Below are positions 27,990 through 36,261 of a stretch of 64,000 nucleotides of DNA, piece by piece (positions within the stretch are counted from its first letter, which is position 1; the number at the start of each line of letters is the position of its first letter). The DNA is from Abditibacterium sp. GTDB taxonomy: Bacteria; Armatimonadota; Abditibacteriia; Abditibacteriales; Abditibacteriaceae. The translations under genes and the position numbers were made by a program. The notes below the pieces were generated by a model that was not told where the DNA came from, did not search any database, and worked only from the letters and a program-made list of their open reading frames with translations. Location: contig JAUJNG010000019.1 of assembly GCA_030448265.1 (NCBI GenBank), positions 39,225-103,224 of the forward strand, read 5' to 3'.

Positions 27990-28661
27990 ATGCAACTCCA
28001 AGAAAAAGCGCTTTTGGTCTACGGCAAACTGCTCGAAATGCACGGCGAAATTCCTCATCTCCCGCGCCGCGAGCCGATGCACGAACTGATCTCGACCATG
28101 CTCTCGCACCGCACCAACGGGCGCAACGAAGATCTGGCGTATGCGCGAATGTGGGAGCGATTCGGCTCCTGGGAAGCGATTCGCGACGCGCCCACTGCGG
28201 AACTTGTGGAGGCGATTTCGCCCGCGAATTATCCCGAAGTCAAGGCGCCCAATATCCAAAAAGCGCTTGACACCATCATTGCGGAACGCGGCGAGGCCCG
28301 AATCGACTTTTTAGCGGAACTTCCCACCGATGCGGCGCTCCAATGGCTGGTTAAACTGCCAGGCGTGGGCGTCAAAACCGCGACTCTCACGCTTCTGTTT
28401 TGTTTTGGCAAACCGGTTTTGCCCGTCGATACCCATTTGCATCGCGTGAGCGGGCGTCTGGGGTTAATCGGCGCCAAAGTTTCTGCGGAAAAGGCGCACG
28501 ATCAGCTTCTGGCGCTGTTGCCGCTCGATGCTCATGTGCTGTTCAATTTCCACATCGGAATGCTCCGGCACGGCCAGAAAATCTGCGTGTGGGGCGAGCC
28601 GCGCTGCGCGAAATGCGCTCTGACCGAAGTTTGCAATTACTTTCAGGAACATCACACATGA
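27990..28661 (+). CDS. nth: Endonuclease III-family DNA glycosylase/AP lyase
   Basis: A 223-residue base-excision repair enzyme. The helix-hairpin-helix is '[16 protein letters not shown]' with the catalytic Lys, the catalytic Asp is in '[16 protein letters not shown]', and the C-terminal [4Fe-4S] cluster motif C-x6-C-x2-C-x5-C is complete. It should excise oxidised pyrimidines and cut the abasic site. Its TGA overlaps the next ATG by 4 bp (28658-28661), so it is translationally coupled to a prepilin-like gene, an odd pairing. Confidence 0.9.
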   Translation: MQLQEKALLVYGKLLEMHGEIPHLPRREPMHELISTMLSHRTNGRNEDLAYARMWERFGSWEAIRDAPTAELVEAISPANYPEVKAPNIQKALDTIIAERGEARIDFLAELPTDAALQWLVKLPGVGVKTATLTLLFCFGKPVLPVDTHLHRVSGRLGLIGAKVSAEKAHDQLLALLPLDAHVLFNFHIGMLRHGQKICVWGEPRCAKCALTEVCNYFQEHHT

Positions 28662-29395
28662 AACTTCGGCGCCGTGCGTTTACTCTTATCGAACTTCTGG
28701 TCGTCGTGGCCATAATTGCGATTCTCGCCGCGATTTTGTTTCCGGTTTTTGGACGCGCGCGCGAAAACGCGCGGCGTTCGTCGTGCCAGAGCAATTTGAA
28801 GCAAATCGGGCTGGGACTGATTCAGTATTCGCAGGATTACGATGAAATGCTCGTCGCCGACTGGTATGCGCCTGGCAATCTGCCTGGCGATACCGAACGG
28901 CAAAGCACTCCCAATGCTCAATATAAATGGATGGACGCCGCCTATCCCTACATCAAGAGCGAGCAAGTTTTTACCTGTCCTTCGGCCACGGGCGACCGCG
29001 CCAAACCCTGGGTGTTTTATGGGCATTTGACGACCCCCACGACCCAGCTTTACGGTTCTTACACCATTATTCACGGCTACGGCCCCAATCAGGCCGACCG
29101 GACGCCGCCGGTGAGCCATCCGCGCGCCGGTGATTATGTGAATCTGGCGCGCGCCGAAACGCCCAGCACCACCGCCTGGATCACCGATGGCGGCGATCCG
29201 GTGCCCGCCGATCTCGACACCACGTTCTATGCCCAGGTCAACGCAAGCGGCAATGTCTCTCCGACTCGCGCGCTCCATCTCGAAACTCTTAATGTCCTGT
29301 TTCTCGATGGGCACGTCAAAGCGCAGCGCAGCGACGTTTTGAGCAAGCGCAACGCCGCCGGTGTGGTTTCGAGCGCGACACTGCAAGACGACTGA
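28658..29395 (+). CDS. Prepilin-like protein with H-x9-DG motif
   Basis: A 245-residue protein starting '[20 protein letters not shown]', a type IV prepilin leader (processing after the short basic head, before F-T-L-I-E). The '[20 protein letters not shown]' block and a C-terminal '[13 protein letters not shown]' (His, nine residues, Asp-Gly) place it in the DUF1559-like group of pseudopilin-type proteins common in Planctomycetota, Verrucomicrobiota and Armatimonadota. PilD in this window is a plausible processing enzyme. It is coupled to nth by a 4-bp overlap. No adjacent export gene is seen. Confidence 0.85.
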   Translation: MKLRRRAFTLIELLVVVAIIAILAAILFPVFGRARENARRSSCQSNLKQIGLGLIQYSQDYDEMLVADWYAPGNLPGDTERQSTPNAQYKWMDAAYPYIKSEQVFTCPSATGDRAKPWVFYGHLTTPTTQLYGSYTIIHGYGPNQADRTPPVSHPRAGDYVNLARAETPSTTAWITDGGDPVPADLDTTFYAQVNASGNVSPTRALHLETLNVLFLDGHVKAQRSDVLSKRNAAGVVSSATLQDD

Positions 29396-29404
29396 CCTCA
29401 AAAG

Positions 29405-29433
29405 TTGACCGCGCCCAAAACCTCGGTTATGCT
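29405..29433 (+). promoter_or_regulatory. Promoter of the tRNA-Cys/tRNA-Gln unit
   Basis: TTGACC (29405-29410), 17-bp spacer, TATGCT (29428-29433). The predicted start point is about 15 nt before the tRNA-Cys 5' end. Confidence 0.7.
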
Positions 29434-29455
29434 CTTTGTCTGCCTGAAAAAGCCT

Positions 29456-29526
29456 GGTTCCGTGGCCGAGGGGTTAGGCACCGGTCTGCAAAACCGTTTA
29501 CACCAGTTCGACTCTGGTCGGAACCT
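29456..29526 (+). tRNA. tRNA-Cys (GCA)
   Basis: A cloverleaf with acceptor stem GGTTCCG/CGGAACC, D-arm GGCCGAGGGGTTAGGC, anticodon loop CTGCAAA giving anticodon GCA, and T-arm loop GTTCGACTC. CCA is not encoded. The outermost anticodon-stem pair is a C-T mismatch, otherwise it is regular. Confidence 0.9.
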
Positions 29527-29570
29527 TTTCTTTTTCTCGCGCCTCTTTTATACTGAACGCAGTTCGATTT

Positions 29571-29643
29571 TGGGGAATGGCCAAATTGGTAAGGCTCCTG
29601 ACTCTGACTCAGGCAATTCTAGGTTCGAGTCCTAGTTCCCCAG
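29571..29643 (+). tRNA. tRNA-Gln (CTG)
   Basis: Acceptor stem TGGGGAA/TTCCCCA, anticodon stem CCTGA/TCAGG with loop CTCTGAC giving anticodon CTG (reads CAG), T-arm GGTTCGAGTCC. It lies 44 bp after tRNA-Cys and is probably co-transcribed with it. CCA is not encoded. Confidence 0.9.
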
Positions 29644-29652
29644 CTCCAAAAC

Positions 29653-29684
29653 AAAAAGCCCGCGACTAACATCGCGGGCTTTTT
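29653..29684 (+). terminator. Intrinsic terminator after the tRNA pair
   Basis: Perfect 13-bp stem (29653-29665 and 29672-29684) with a 6-nt loop, ending in a run of five T. Confidence 0.92.
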
Positions 29685-29782
29685 GTCATTCCCTGACCCT
29701 CGCCCGCGCCGTTTGCTTGTTCCTGGCCGCGCTGAAACGTAAAATTCGTTTAGCCGTTTCGTTTTAGAAGGAAAATTATTCG

Positions 29783-31324
29783 ATGCTCAAGGCCCAACGC
29801 ACCGCTTCCACCGCTCTGATGATGGCACTCGACGCCCTCGCGCTCGTTCTGGCTTTTTTCATCGTCTGGCAACTGCGCGCCGGATTGGGCGAATTTATCG
29901 TGGCCATCGGCAAGTCAATGGGCTACAACACCTCGGGCTGGGTGCGACTGCCCTCGCAGGTTCCGGCGGGCGAATACGACATTCGCAAAATCATCATTTC
30001 GCCCAACCCGCTCGTCAACATTGGCAACCACCTCTGGGTGCTCTATTTTTCGCTGCTTTCGTGGGGCACGCTGCTTTATTTTCAGAAGGGCTACGACCTC
30101 AGCGCCCGCCGCAGCGCGCGCCAGGAGTTCGCGATTTGCGCCTACGCGGGGCTGCTGGGCACGATTTCGCTCTTGGCGTTCATGTCGCTGTTGCGCTGGG
30201 ATACGTCGCGGCTTTTCATCGTGGGGCTGCTTGTGGTCGGAACCCTGTGCGTGTGGGCCACGCGCCGCGTGGTTCTGCCCCTGGCGCAGCGTCGGGGCAA
30301 CAAGCCGCGCCGCCACGTTTTGATGATCGGCCCCGCCTCCGCCGCGACGCGCTTCGCCGCGATGCTGGCCACGCCCGCCTATCAGTGGAGCCAGCTTATG
30401 GGCTACGTTTCCGAGGAAAGTTTTGAAGCCAATACGGTCAAACATCTGGGAAAACTCGCCGATTTGCCCCGCATTCTCGACGAAGAAATTATCGACGAAG
30501 TGATTCTGGTGCGCGCCGCCACCGAAAGCGAGCGTGGCGTCAACTGGGGCCAGATTCTGGAATTGTGTCTCGAACGCGGGCGCACGGTTTCTCTGGTCGA
30601 TGACATCGCGCCGCCCAGTGGCGCCAAAGTTGAGGCGTCGATGATGGGGCAGATGCCGGTTCTGGTGCTGCACAACACGCCGCAAAATCCGCTTGCGCTG
30701 GGCGTCAAAAACGCCATGGATCGGGTTTTAGCGGCGATTATGCTGGTGCTTTTGGCGCCGCTTTTCGCCGTTCTCGCCGTGCTCATCAAAATGCACGACG
30801 GTGGGCCGGTTTTCTACAATCAAGACCGCGTGGGCCTCAACGGGCGCCTCTTTAAGTTCTACAAATTCCGTTCGATGGACGTGAACGCCTCGGAAATTCT
30901 GGAAAAAATGAAGCGCGAAGATCGGGCCTATTACGACTCCATCAACACCATGCAGGAGCCGTTTTTCAAAGCGCCCGACGACAAAGACCCGCGCATCACG
31001 CCGGTGGGCCGCTTCATCCGCAAAACCTCGATTGACGAACTGCCGCAGTTTTGGAACGTGCTGAAAGGCGATATGAGCCTGGTCGGCCCGCGCCCGCCGC
31101 TTCCCAAGGAAGTGGCGCAGTTGGAACCCTGGCATCGCCGCAAACTGTCGGTGAAGGGCGGACTGACCTGCATCTGGCAGGCGAGCGGGCGCAACAACGT
31201 CGCCGAAGTCGATGAGTGGATGCGAATGGATCTGGAATACATCGACAACTGGAGTTTGTGGCTCGATGTCAAGCTGATGTTCCAGACGGTGCGAAGCGTG
31301 ATTAAACGCGACGGCGCTTCGTAG
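29783..31324 (+). CDS. Undecaprenyl-phosphate sugar-1-phosphate transferase (polyprenyl glycosylphosphotransferase)
   Basis: A 513-residue protein with about five membrane helices in the first half, a CoA-binding/Rossmann-like middle ('[20 protein letters not shown]') and a C-terminal bacterial sugar transferase domain. That domain has '[12 protein letters not shown]', '[20 protein letters not shown]' and '[10 protein letters not shown]', the last containing the Pro-Arg catalytic block. It should transfer a sugar-1-phosphate to undecaprenyl phosphate, the first step of an exopolysaccharide or capsule repeat unit. AGAAGGA precedes the ATG by about 12 nt. No other polysaccharide gene is adjacent, so it appears isolated. 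Confidence 0.88.
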   Translation: MLKAQRTASTALMMALDALALVLAFFIVWQLRAGLGEFIVAIGKSMGYNTSGWVRLPSQVPAGEYDIRKIIISPNPLVNIGNHLWVLYFSLLSWGTLLYFQKGYDLSARRSARQEFAICAYAGLLGTISLLAFMSLLRWDTSRLFIVGLLVVGTLCVWATRRVVLPLAQRRGNKPRRHVLMIGPASAATRFAAMLATPAYQWSQLMGYVSEESFEANTVKHLGKLADLPRILDEEIIDEVILVRAATESERGVNWGQILELCLERGRTVSLVDDIAPPSGAKVEASMMGQMPVLVLHNTPQNPLALGVKNAMDRVLAAIMLVLLAPLFAVLAVLIKMHDGGPVFYNQDRVGLNGRLFKFYKFRSMDVNASEILEKMKREDRAYYDSINTMQEPFFKAPDDKDPRITPVGRFIRKTSIDELPQFWNVLKGDMSLVGPRPPLPKEVAQLEPWHRRKLSVKGGLTCIWQASGRNNVAEVDEWMRMDLEYIDNWSLWLDVKLMFQTVRSVIKRDGAS

Positions 31325-31413
31325 AAGGCTAAAGGCAGAAGGCTAAAGGATGAATCACTTCCGGTTCTGCGTGCCCTGCTGATTTATCCTTCAGCCTTCA
31401 TCCTTTAGCCTTC
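31323..31413. repeat. Long inverted repeat, GGCTAAA-heptamer family (copy 3)
   Basis: 34-bp arms (31323-31356 and 31380-31413) with four mismatches. Built from the same roughly 7-bp units as the two copies in the atp operon. The left arm starts inside the TAG stop of the glycosyltransferase. Confidence 0.85.
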
Positions 31414-31577
31414 ATCTTGGCGGCGCGACCAAAACGTGACTTTTTCGTGACTTTTTCGTGATTGCTGCGAGAACCTTGCGAGGTATCGTAGAAATGATGG
31501 CGCCTGTGAACACGCTTCAACGGTCTTTTCCGGTTGGAAGTGCCACTGGGTTGCCCATCGTATCAAAGGAGTGTCCG

Positions 31578-31943
31578 ATGCGTTTTGTGCCAACCCGTGT
31601 TCATGGTGTCATAGATTGGATCATGGCGCCGTTGTTGATTGTGCTGCCCTGGATTTTTGGCTTCGCGCAGGGCGGAATCGAAATGTGGGTGCCGGTGACT
31701 CTGGGCATCGTGGGCCTCATCGTCACCTTTTTCACCGATCACGAACTGGGCATCGTGCGAAAAATCCCCATGATCGGGCACCTGTGAGTTGACGGCCTCG
31801 CCGGTCTGCTGCTGGCGGCTTCGCCCTGGCTCTTCGGCTTTTCCGACACCATCTGGATTCCCCATCTGGTGCTGGGACTGACCGAATTCGCCGCCTCTCT
31901 TGTCACGCAAACCCAGCCTTCGCGCACCTTGCGTCAGGCCTGA
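31578..31943 (+). pseudogene. SPW-repeat membrane protein interrupted by an in-frame TGA
   Basis: The frame starts at 31578 ('MRFVPTRVHGVIDWIMAPLL') behind a good AAAGGAG site. It encodes the first SPW unit ('LPWIFGFAQGG'), then stops at TGA 31785-31787 after 'IPMIGHL'. The same frame continues to 31943 as 'VDGLAGLLLAASPWLFGFSD' and onward, an intact second SPW unit. The family is a four-helix protein with two such repeats, so the gene reads as complete apart from one codon, consistent with TGG-to-TGA mutation. TGA is a normal stop elsewhere in the window, so recoding is unlikely. A sequence error is also possible. It is 13 bp from the damaged cytochrome gene. Confidence 0.8.
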
Positions 31944-31956
31944 AAGGAGCATCGTT

Positions 31957-33658
31957 ATGTCCACCTGGCCCAATCGAGGTTCTCGCACCACTCGCTGCAT
32001 TCAAATCGTCTGCGGCGCGGCTCTGCTGTGGGGCGCCGTGACTATCCAGAACAGTCGCGCCGCCAGGCCAACTTATGTCGCCATAACCGCCGAATACGAT
32101 GCCGTCAGAGGCGAAAACGGCCCCATTGTCAATCTCGCTACGATACGGCGCAACGATCCTGGTCAGAGAGCGGAAATCGCGGGCGTGGCCAGCAGGTTTT
32201 CGCTTTGAAACCTTCGGCAACGAGCGTTTCTGGACGGAGGCGATGCGTCTGCCCCAGGGCATGATGGCCAAGAAAATCACCATTCGCCAGGCGTTGAAGG
32301 AAGGCCTCATGCTCGATATCGAGCGTGTCGAGCCGAAGCTGCGCGCGGCCCTGCTGAGGGAGTTCAAGACCGACCTTTCGCCGCAGCGCGCGCCCCTTCT
32401 CAACGATCCCATAGCCACTTTGAAAATTGTCAACGCCAACGCTTTCGCCGGTCTGGTGGCGGTTGACACCAACCGCGACGGCGTGACGCGAGTCGAATCG
32501 GGCGACAAACTGGGCGTTGCGTGCGCCATCTGTCACACCACCACCAATCAGGCCGTCTACACCGAGCCAGGCGGCGGATCGGTCGGCAAGCGCGTCGATG
32601 GGCCTGGGAATTTCAATCTCAACATGGGCGCCTTGCTCGCGGTTGCGGACAACTCGCGCGCCTACTATCCCAACCTGCAAGCGCAACTCGGCGGCAAAAC
32701 CATCGGGCGCGCGCCCAAAGGGTTGACCAAGGACTCCACCGAGGCCGATTTCGACGCTTACCTGAAAAATCCGCGCTTCTACCCGCGTGGCACCTTCGAC
32801 GAGACTGCGGACGGAGTGGGCAACCCCGTAGTGAACGTGGCGTTTTTCCGCACCGATCTGTCGGCGCCGTTCGGTTCATCGGGGGCGAACAACGTGCTGG
32901 ATCACATCGCCAACGGCTCCTACACCGTCAACCTCGACCTCACCACCATTGCGACGCCCGAAGGCCGCAAGTTTCTGATGATGAGCAACCCGAAGCACGG
33001 AGACGAACTGTGGCGCAACTACGTCGCCATTTTGAAGAAAACCGGCGTGAAAGGCTATCCCTACGTCGAGGCGAAACTAAGCGGCAAAGTCGGCGACCCC
33101 CGCTCTCCGACCGGACGGCTGGTAGATCAAAAGAAACTGCTCGACATGAACGCCTACACTGACAGCCTCCCGTCGCCCAGAGGCGCCGTCGTGAGCGCGG
33201 TGTCCTCCGCGAATGGGCGCAAGGTGTTCAAAGAAGACGGGTGCATCAGTTGCCACAGCGTGGATCAGAACAAGCCGGTGCCTCCGCGCCTGATTGACGT
33301 TCACCGTGTCTGGCCAGGCTACCGCCCCACCGTCATCGCGCAGCGCGCGTGGCCCAAATCTCCCGTCCAGAACGCGCCAGGCACCTTCGACGACAAGGCC
33401 GTAGTGGAAGATGCCAGCGACCGCCGCGAGAAACGAGGTTTCGCCCTGCCGTTGTTGCTGGACTTGGCGCGCAAGTCGATATTTCTGCACGACGCCTCGG
33501 TTCACAGCTTGGATGAACTGTTCCATCCCAAGCGGGGCGCGCAGGCGCCGCATCCCTTCTACGTGCGCGATGCGTCGAAGCGGAAGGACTTGGTGAACTT
33601 CCTGCACAGCCTCGAAGACAAAAAGCCGCGCCCAGGCGTTCGTCAACGCTCGCGCTAA
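31957..33658 (+). pseudogene. Diheme cytochrome c-like protein, frameshifted near the N-terminus
   Basis: The start at 31957 has an AAAGGAGC Shine-Dalgarno and gives a signal peptide ('IVCGAALLWGAVTIQ') and an early mature part ending in a stop at 32208. The rest, from about 32200 onward in a different frame, resumes with 'FRFETFGNERFWTEAMRL' and runs to 33658. Two heme c motifs are present, 'CAICH' (about 32521) and 'CISCH' (about 33242), with later Met/His-rich segments as possible ligands. The junction lies near 32180-32205, where inserting one C after 'GTTTTC' would restore a smooth reading. The gene thus looks frame-disrupted rather than two genes. It would have been a periplasmic electron carrier or peroxidase-like protein. 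Confidence 0.75.
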
Positions 33659-33760
33659 GAACGGCAACCAATCAAGGCCTATCGCAGCGCCCGCAGCATT
33701 TCGCTGTGGGCGCTGTTTTCCTTAGACCTCTTTCGTAAGCCGTCGAAAATAGGGATATTG

Positions 33761-33835
33761 GTCATCCTGAGCCTGCGAAGGTGGCGTGAGGCTTTCACGG
33801 CAGTTATGCCAGATCCTTCGCAGGCTCAGGATGAC
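33761..33835. repeat. Perfect 21-bp inverted repeat in a 266-bp gap
   Basis: Arms 33761-33781 and 33815-33835 (GTCATCCTGAGCCTGCGAAG core), 33-nt interior. It lies between the convergent cytochrome and hydrolase genes. No gene is seen in 33659-33924. Confidence 0.9.
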
Positions 33836-33924
33836 GAAAGCTGAGGCTTTAAACCACTTTTGCAAGAGGTTCTATTGTGACGCTATCCTCACTCCACAAT
33901 TTTTATCCGCCTATTCCTCGGGAT

Positions 33925-34701
33925 TTACGGCACGAGCGCGTTTTCGCCGCGAATCAGCGCGGCGATCTGGGCGGGCTCTTCGAGCGGCAAAAGATGGCCG
34001 CACTCCGGCACGATGTGCAACTGCACGCTGCTCAGGCGACTCACGACCTCGCGCTCCATCACTTCCGCTCCCAGATCTTTATCCTTTTCGCCCGCCACGA
34101 CCTCAACCGGCACCTGGACGCGCGTCATTTGCCCCGCAATGTCCTCGCGGCTGCCGCTTTCGAGCCACGCCTGCCACGCCGCAGGCGAAGCGCATAGGTT
34201 GTCCTCGATGGCGCGCTGGAGAATCGCGGCGGGCAGGGGCTGCGCGGTGAGGCCGCACAGAATCTCGCGCGCTTTTTCCTCGTTTCCGTGCCCTTCCAGA
34301 AGCGTGTCGCGCGCTTTTTCGCTCATCGGTTCGGGCGTTGGCGGCGAGGGCGCGAGCAGAATCAAGCCCCCAAGTCCACGCGGCTGCCGCGCCGCAAGCG
34401 CGAGGGCGATTTTGCCGCCCATCGAGTGACCGATGAGCCAGAAGTTTTCGAGGTTCATTTCCTCGATTAAAGCGGCGATGTCGTCGGCGTTTTGCGCGAC
34501 CGTAAACGGGCCGCTCGCGGCGCCCGAAGCGCCAAAACCGCGCAAATCGGGCGCGATGCAGCGAAAATCGGCTTCTAAAAGCCCGATCACTTCGCTCCAC
34601 GAACGCGACGAGCCGCCGAAATAATGCAGGAAAAGCAGCGACGGCTCGCCTTTTCCCCGCTGCAACACGTTCAAAACGACGCCGTTCAGTTTGATTTTCA
34701 T
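33925..34701 (-). CDS. Alpha/beta-fold hydrolase
   Basis: A 258-residue single-domain hydrolase with a complete triad: nucleophile Ser in 'LIGHSMGGKIAL', Asp in 'VAGEKDKDLG' and His in 'VPECGHLLPLEEP'. The oxyanion region 'FLHYFGGSSRSW' replaces the more common HG motif with HY. It resembles small esterases and C-C or chloroperoxidase-type hydrolases; the substrate cannot be told. No signal peptide is seen, so it is probably cytoplasmic. Confidence 0.85.
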   Translation of the reverse strand: MKIKLNGVVLNVLQRGKGEPSLLFLHYFGGSSRSWSEVIGLLEADFRCIAPDLRGFGASGAASGPFTVAQNADDIAALIEEMNLENFWLIGHSMGGKIALALAARQPRGLGGLILLAPSPPTPEPMSEKARDTLLEGHGNEEKAREILCGLTAQPLPAAILQRAIEDNLCASPAAWQAWLESGSREDIAGQMTRVQVPVEVVAGEKDKDLGAEVMEREVVSRLSSVQLHIVPECGHLLPLEEPAQIAALIRGENALVP

Positions 34702-34718
34702 CTTTACACCTCTCTGGG

Positions 34719-34778
34719 GCGGGGCTAACGCCCTCTTCCAATCAAGAACCCCCGATTGGAAGAGGGCTTTAGCCCCGC
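34719..34778. repeat. 25-bp inverted repeat, CCCTCTTCCAATC family (copy 1)
   Basis: Arms 34719-34743 and 34754-34778, one mismatch, 10-nt loop. The arm reads GCGGGGCTAACGCCCTCTTC and ends CAATC. Relatives lie at 50447-50515 and 61904-61973. It fills the gap between two minus-strand genes. Confidence 0.9.
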
Positions 34779-34781
34779 CGC

Positions 34782-36125
34782 TTAAATCTCGACTTTCAGT
34801 CGCGCGGGCCGGTCGGTGACTTCAAAAACCTCGCCGTGCGGCACGATGGTGATTTGTCCGAACTCTTCCAGCAGTTGCCGGTAGGCTTTGGCGACGGGGC
34901 GTGGTTTGCGATTGAGGTCGAACAAACCGCAGGCATTCACACCGCCGCGTTTCTCCGCCAGTTGCACGTCCCAATCGACTTGATCGATGAGCGAATACCA
35001 GGTGAAGCCCAGAACCGGCACGCCGTCGCGGCGCATCCGCAGCACGTTGATCCACTGTTTCCACAGCCAGTTGCTGGGGTCGCCCTCGATGACGTTGGTC
35101 TCGGTATGCATCACCGGTTTTTGGTAGCGTTCGTAGTAGTCTTTGGTGATTTGATACCAGCCCAGAACGTCCTCGCCCTCGCTCCTCGTGCCATCGGGCT
35201 GAATGATATGTTCGTTGCGGCCATAATAATCGTTGCCCATGATCTGATAGCCAGGCGGCTCGCCCGCCATAAACCAATCGTATTCCTCGCGGGTCAGGCC
35301 GTTGTCCATGAGGTAAAAGCACACGTCGGAATCGAAGGGATGGGCATAGAGCAAATCGAGCGAGACGAAACGCAGCTTGTTTTCCAGCTTGACTTCATCG
35401 GAAGGCGTGGCGCGCAGTTCGTGGATGTATTCGGCGCTTTCGCTTTGCACAATCACGCAGTCGGGCCGGTTTTTGGCGATGGAATGCGTCGCTAAAATCG
35501 AGGCGGCGACGCAGTTTTTCATCGCCGTGACGAAGGCGCGGTCGGTTTTGAGGCACTCGTTCCACACGCCGTCTTTGGCCGAAGAACGCACCGTGACGTA
35601 AATCTCATTGACCGGCGTGTAATAGCGCACCCAGGGATAACGCTGCGCCACCGCTTCGGCATAAGCGGCGAAATGAAGCGGCATTTCGGGGTTCTGGAAG
35701 TCGCCGAGCCAGTCGGGAACGCCGAAGTGCATCAAATCAAGAATGGGTGTGATTTCGAGGCGCCGCATTTCGGCCATCGCTTCGTCGGCGAAACTCCAGT
35801 CGTATTTTCCTGGCCCCAGATGAGTGAGATGAAGCGGCAAACCATAGCGCAACACACGCAAACCAAGTTCTTTGACGAGCGCGAAATCAGTTTTCCAATG
35901 CTCGTAGTGGCCGCACTCTTCGAGCAAATCGCGCCGAATGGTGCGCCCGTTTTTGGCCTTGATGGTGGGGTTGGAACACTCGATGCCGGTGGCAAAAAGA
36001 AAGTTGCCCGCGTAGGAATCGGGCAGGCCCGAGCCGTCGAGACCGCCGGCGCCACCATGCTGGTCGCCGGCGTAATCGCCGTCGCCGTGCGATTTTTTGA
36101 TGATGTCTAAAAAGCTTTTGGGCAT
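34782..36125 (-). CDS. Glycoside hydrolase family 1-like (clan GH-A) enzyme
   Basis: A 447-residue TIM-barrel protein. The acid/base Glu is in 'RYYTPVNEIYVTV' (TxNE motif) and the likely nucleophile Glu in 'VMHTETNVIEG'. Other barrel features are 'LRVLRYGLPLHL' and 'TPILDLMHFGVPDWL'. Length and layout fit a beta-glucosidase/GH1-like enzyme rather than GH5. There is no signal peptide, so it is probably intracellular. An odd Gly/Asp-rich N-terminal stretch (residues 12-34) precedes the barrel. It has no sugar transporter neighbours. Confidence 0.8.
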   Translation of the reverse strand: MPKSFLDIIKKSHGDGDYAGDQHGGAGGLDGSGLPDSYAGNFLFATGIECSNPTIKAKNGRTIRRDLLEECGHYEHWKTDFALVKELGLRVLRYGLPLHLTHLGPGKYDWSFADEAMAEMRRLEITPILDLMHFGVPDWLGDFQNPEMPLHFAAYAEAVAQRYPWVRYYTPVNEIYVTVRSSAKDGVWNECLKTDRAFVTAMKNCVAASILATHSIAKNRPDCVIVQSESAEYIHELRATPSDEVKLENKLRFVSLDLLYAHPFDSDVCFYLMDNGLTREEYDWFMAGEPPGYQIMGNDYYGRNEHIIQPDGTRSEGEDVLGWYQITKDYYERYQKPVMHTETNVIEGDPSNWLWKQWINVLRMRRDGVPVLGFTWYSLIDQVDWDVQLAEKRGGVNACGLFDLNRKPRPVAKAYRQLLEEFGQITIVPHGEVFEVTDRPARLKVEI

Positions 36126-36189
36126 TTGATTTTGTCCTTATCCGTTTTCTACAACGCGTTCAGAAGAACTATATTCTCGGCGCTCCGTA

Positions 36190-36250
36190 GGGGCGTAGCG
36201 TGCTACGCCCTTACCAACGCGCGATGTAAGGGCGTAGCACGCTACGCCCC
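36190..36250. repeat. Perfect 24-bp inverted repeat (GGGGCGTAGCGTGCTACGCC type)
   Basis: Arms 36190-36213 and 36227-36250 with a 13-nt loop. Each arm itself contains the palindrome GGCGTAGC-GTGCTACGCC, so it can fold in two ways. It lies 11 bp from the end of the GMC gene. Confidence 0.9.
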
Positions 36251-36261
36251 AACGAGCCTTT

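Noticed and set aside
31785..31787. TGA recoded as Trp (alternative genetic code)
   Set aside because: Several genes in the window end with TGA at the family-expected position, for example nth and the pilin genes with ATGA overlaps.
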